Positions 6,140-7,269 of a stretch of DNA of 7,269 bases are shown here, in pieces. The notes beneath the pieces were generated by a model, which was not told the origin of the DNA, ran no database searches, and worked only from the letters and a program-made list of their open reading frames with translations. The translations under genes and the position numbers were made by a program. Origin of the DNA: Microbacterium sp. (lineage in GTDB: Bacteria > Actinomycetota > Actinomycetes > Actinomycetales > Microbacteriaceae); the NCBI GenBank assembly GCA_003248845.1, contig QFPD01000095.1, positions 1 to 7,269 of the forward strand, in the 5' to 3' direction. The stretch's first letter is position 1; the number at the start of each line of letters is the position of its first letter.

Positions 6140-6145
6140 GTCAGG

Positions 6146-6409
6146 GTGAAGACGTTCGACGGCCTGTTCGCGGAGCTGACCGCCACGGCGGCCTCCCGCC
6201 CCGAAGGATCCGGCACGGTTGCGCAGCTCGATCGCGGTGTCCACGCGATCGGCAAGAAGATCGTCGAAGAGGCCGCCGAGGTCTGGATGGCCGCCGAGTT
6301 CCAGTCAGACGCCGAGACGGCAGAAGAGATATCGCAGCTGCTGTATCACCTGCAGGTGCTGATGCTCGCGAAGGGCCTCACGCTCGAAGACGTCTACCGA
6401 CATCTCTGA
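6146..6409 (+). CDS. hisE: Phosphoribosyl-ATP pyrophosphatase
   Basis: This 87-residue stand-alone HisE hydrolyses phosphoribosyl-ATP to phosphoribosyl-AMP and pyrophosphate, the second step of histidine synthesis. It is an all-alpha, MazG-like metal-dependent enzyme. The signature [16 protein letters not shown] at 36-51 gives the metal-binding acids Glu41, Glu42 and Glu45. The second helix [14 protein letters not shown] at 60-73 supplies Glu61, and the usual Asp before LLYH is Gln64 here. To my recollection the same EISQLLY form occurs in the Mycobacterium tuberculosis enzyme, so this is not a defect. The GVHAIGKK segment and the ending LEDVYRHL fit the actinobacterial family of about 87-93 residues. 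GTG 6146 was chosen because it gives the standard N-terminus and sits at leaderless distance from TAGCCT. The next gene, hisG, begins 50 bp downstream on the same strand and probably shares the transcript. Confidence 0.95.
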   Translation: MKTFDGLFAELTATAASRPEGSGTVAQLDRGVHAIGKKIVEEAAEVWMAAEFQSDAETAEEISQLLYHLQVLMLAKGLTLEDVYRHL

Positions 6410-6459
6410 GCGCGCTCCCTTCCTCTCTACAGCCGCCCTGAACCGAAAGCTCACTCGAC

Positions 6460-7269
6460 ATGCTGCGAATCGCCGTGCCGAACAAGGGGTCGCTTGCCGA
6501 CACCGCCGCCGAGATGCTCGCCGAGGCCGGATACACCGGCCGTCGCGACCCCAAGGATCTCCACGTCATCGACCCCGTCAACGAGGTCGAGTTCTTCTAC
6601 CTGCGGCCGAAGGACATCGCGACCTACGTCGGGTCGGGCGCGCTCGACGTCGGCATCACCGGTCGTGATCTCCTGCTGGACGCCCGGATGCCGGGTGCGC
6701 GCGAGATCGAACAACTCGGCTTCGGCGGCTCGACGTTCCGCTTCGCGGGCCCTCCCGGCCGTTTCCACGACATCAACGATCTCGAGGGCCTCCGGGTCGC
6801 GACCGCCTACCCGGGGCTCGTCGACGGATTCCTCGACGAACAGGGCGTCGCGGTCGATCTCGTGCCGCTCGACGGTGCCGTGGAGTCCGCCGTGCAGCTG
6901 GGCGTCGCGGATGCCGTCGCGGATGTCGTCTCGACCGGCACGACGCTGCGCCAGGCCGGGCTGGAGATCTTCGGACCCGTGCTCCTGGAGTCGGAGGCCG
7001 TCCTCATCGGCGCTCCTGTGGAGGCGGACGGCACGGAGACCCTGCTGCGACGCCTCCGCGGAGTCATGGTCGCGCGTCGCTACGTGCTGATCGATTACGA
7101 TCTGCCGGCCGACCTCGTCGACAAGGCCGTCGCACTCGCACCCGGGATCGAGTCGCCGACGATCTCGCCGCTGCGCGACCCCGCGTGGGTCGCGGTGCGC
7201 GTCATGAGCCCGCGGAAGACGGTGAACCAGGTGATGGACGCTCTGTATGCCATCGGTGCGCGCGCGATC
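6460..7269 (+). CDS. hisG: ATP phosphoribosyltransferase, long form (3' end outside window)
   Basis: The frame runs open from ATG 6460 to the window end, giving 270 codons of a protein usually about 280-285 residues long. It catalyses ATP plus PRPP to phosphoribosyl-ATP and pyrophosphate, the first and histidine-inhibited step of the pathway. The start [12 protein letters not shown] is the HisG N-terminal signature. [12 protein letters not shown] near residues 61-72 belongs to the catalytic core, and [21 protein letters not shown] near 148-168 is the PRPP-binding motif. After about residue 205 comes the C-terminal ACT-like regulatory domain ([32 protein letters not shown]), which marks the long, hexameric, histidine-regulated form that does not need HisZ. 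About 14 residues (an ending like LVTDIHACR) should follow the window. The start has only a weak GAAAG 10 nt upstream. It is likely in an operon with hisE. Confidence 0.95.
   Translation, partial: MLRIAVPNKGSLADTAAEMLAEAGYTGRRDPKDLHVIDPVNEVEFFYLRPKDIATYVGSGALDVGITGRDLLLDARMPGAREIEQLGFGGSTFRFAGPPGRFHDINDLEGLRVATAYPGLVDGFLDEQGVAVDLVPLDGAVESAVQLGVADAVADVVSTGTTLRQAGLEIFGPVLLESEAVLIGAPVEADGTETLLRRLRGVMVARRYVLIDYDLPADLVDKAVALAPGIESPTISPLRDPAWVAVRVMSPRKTVNQVMDALYAIGARAI

Noticed and set aside
6335..6340. Gln64 in HisE in place of the more usual Asp, as a possible inactivating change
   Set aside because: To my recollection actinobacterial HisE proteins commonly carry the same EISQLLY form, so it is probably a lineage-normal variant.
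6410..6459. Histidine leader peptide or attenuator between hisE and hisG
   Set aside because: The 50-bp gap has no run of His codons, no clear hairpin and no T-tract.

Overview
The window is a high-GC stretch of an actinobacterial chromosome, most likely from Microbacteriaceae (a Microbacterium-like organism). This rests on the strong G/C third-position bias, the gene order priA-fmt-rsmB-...-rpe-...-hisE-hisG, the short actinobacterial HisE, and -10-like hexamers placed for leaderless mRNAs. The genus is an inference from style and gene order, not proven.

Layout, left to right. (1) A plus-strand block: the 3' end of priA, then fmt, then rsmB overlapping fmt by ATGA. Its products act in replication restart, initiator-tRNA formylation and 16S rRNA methylation. 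(2) A minus-strand gene at 2887-4089 for an unnamed single-pass membrane protein. It has a duplicated W-D-A-x-x-G-x-W-V motif on its N-terminal side and an extracytoplasmic part with an NTF2/DUF4878-like segment, a PEGA-like strand segment and two C-x9-C cysteine pairs. (3) rpe (ribulose-phosphate 3-epimerase) on the plus strand, divergent from (2) across a 120-bp gap that contains a perfect 9-base DnaA-box consensus overlapping a -10-like hexamer. (4) A minus-strand serine-dependent glutaminase (glsA) with a C-terminal STAS domain, convergent with rpe. (5) hisE and a nearly complete hisG on the plus strand (histidine steps 2 and 1), divergent from glsA across a 56-bp gap. The window ends about 14 codons before the expected hisG stop.

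Most of this is conserved housekeeping DNA. The two minus-strand genes break what is often a continuous actinobacterial priA-fmt-rsmB-rpe cluster and an adjoining his segment, so rpe, glsA and hisE each need their own promoter. All three have a -10-like hexamer (GATAAT, TATCGT, TAGCCT) whose last T lies exactly 7 nt before the first base of the start codon, and none has a clear Shine-Dalgarno. This predicts three leaderless mRNAs. The operon-internal genes (fmt, rsmB, hisG) do not show this spacing.

I did not find a clear new defence, mobile or biosynthetic system. The items most worth a second look are the DnaA box on the rpe promoter, the head-to-head glsA/hisE promoters, the paired C-x9-C membrane protein, the STAS domain lacking the usual phospho-serine, and an excess of the heptamer GGATGCC.
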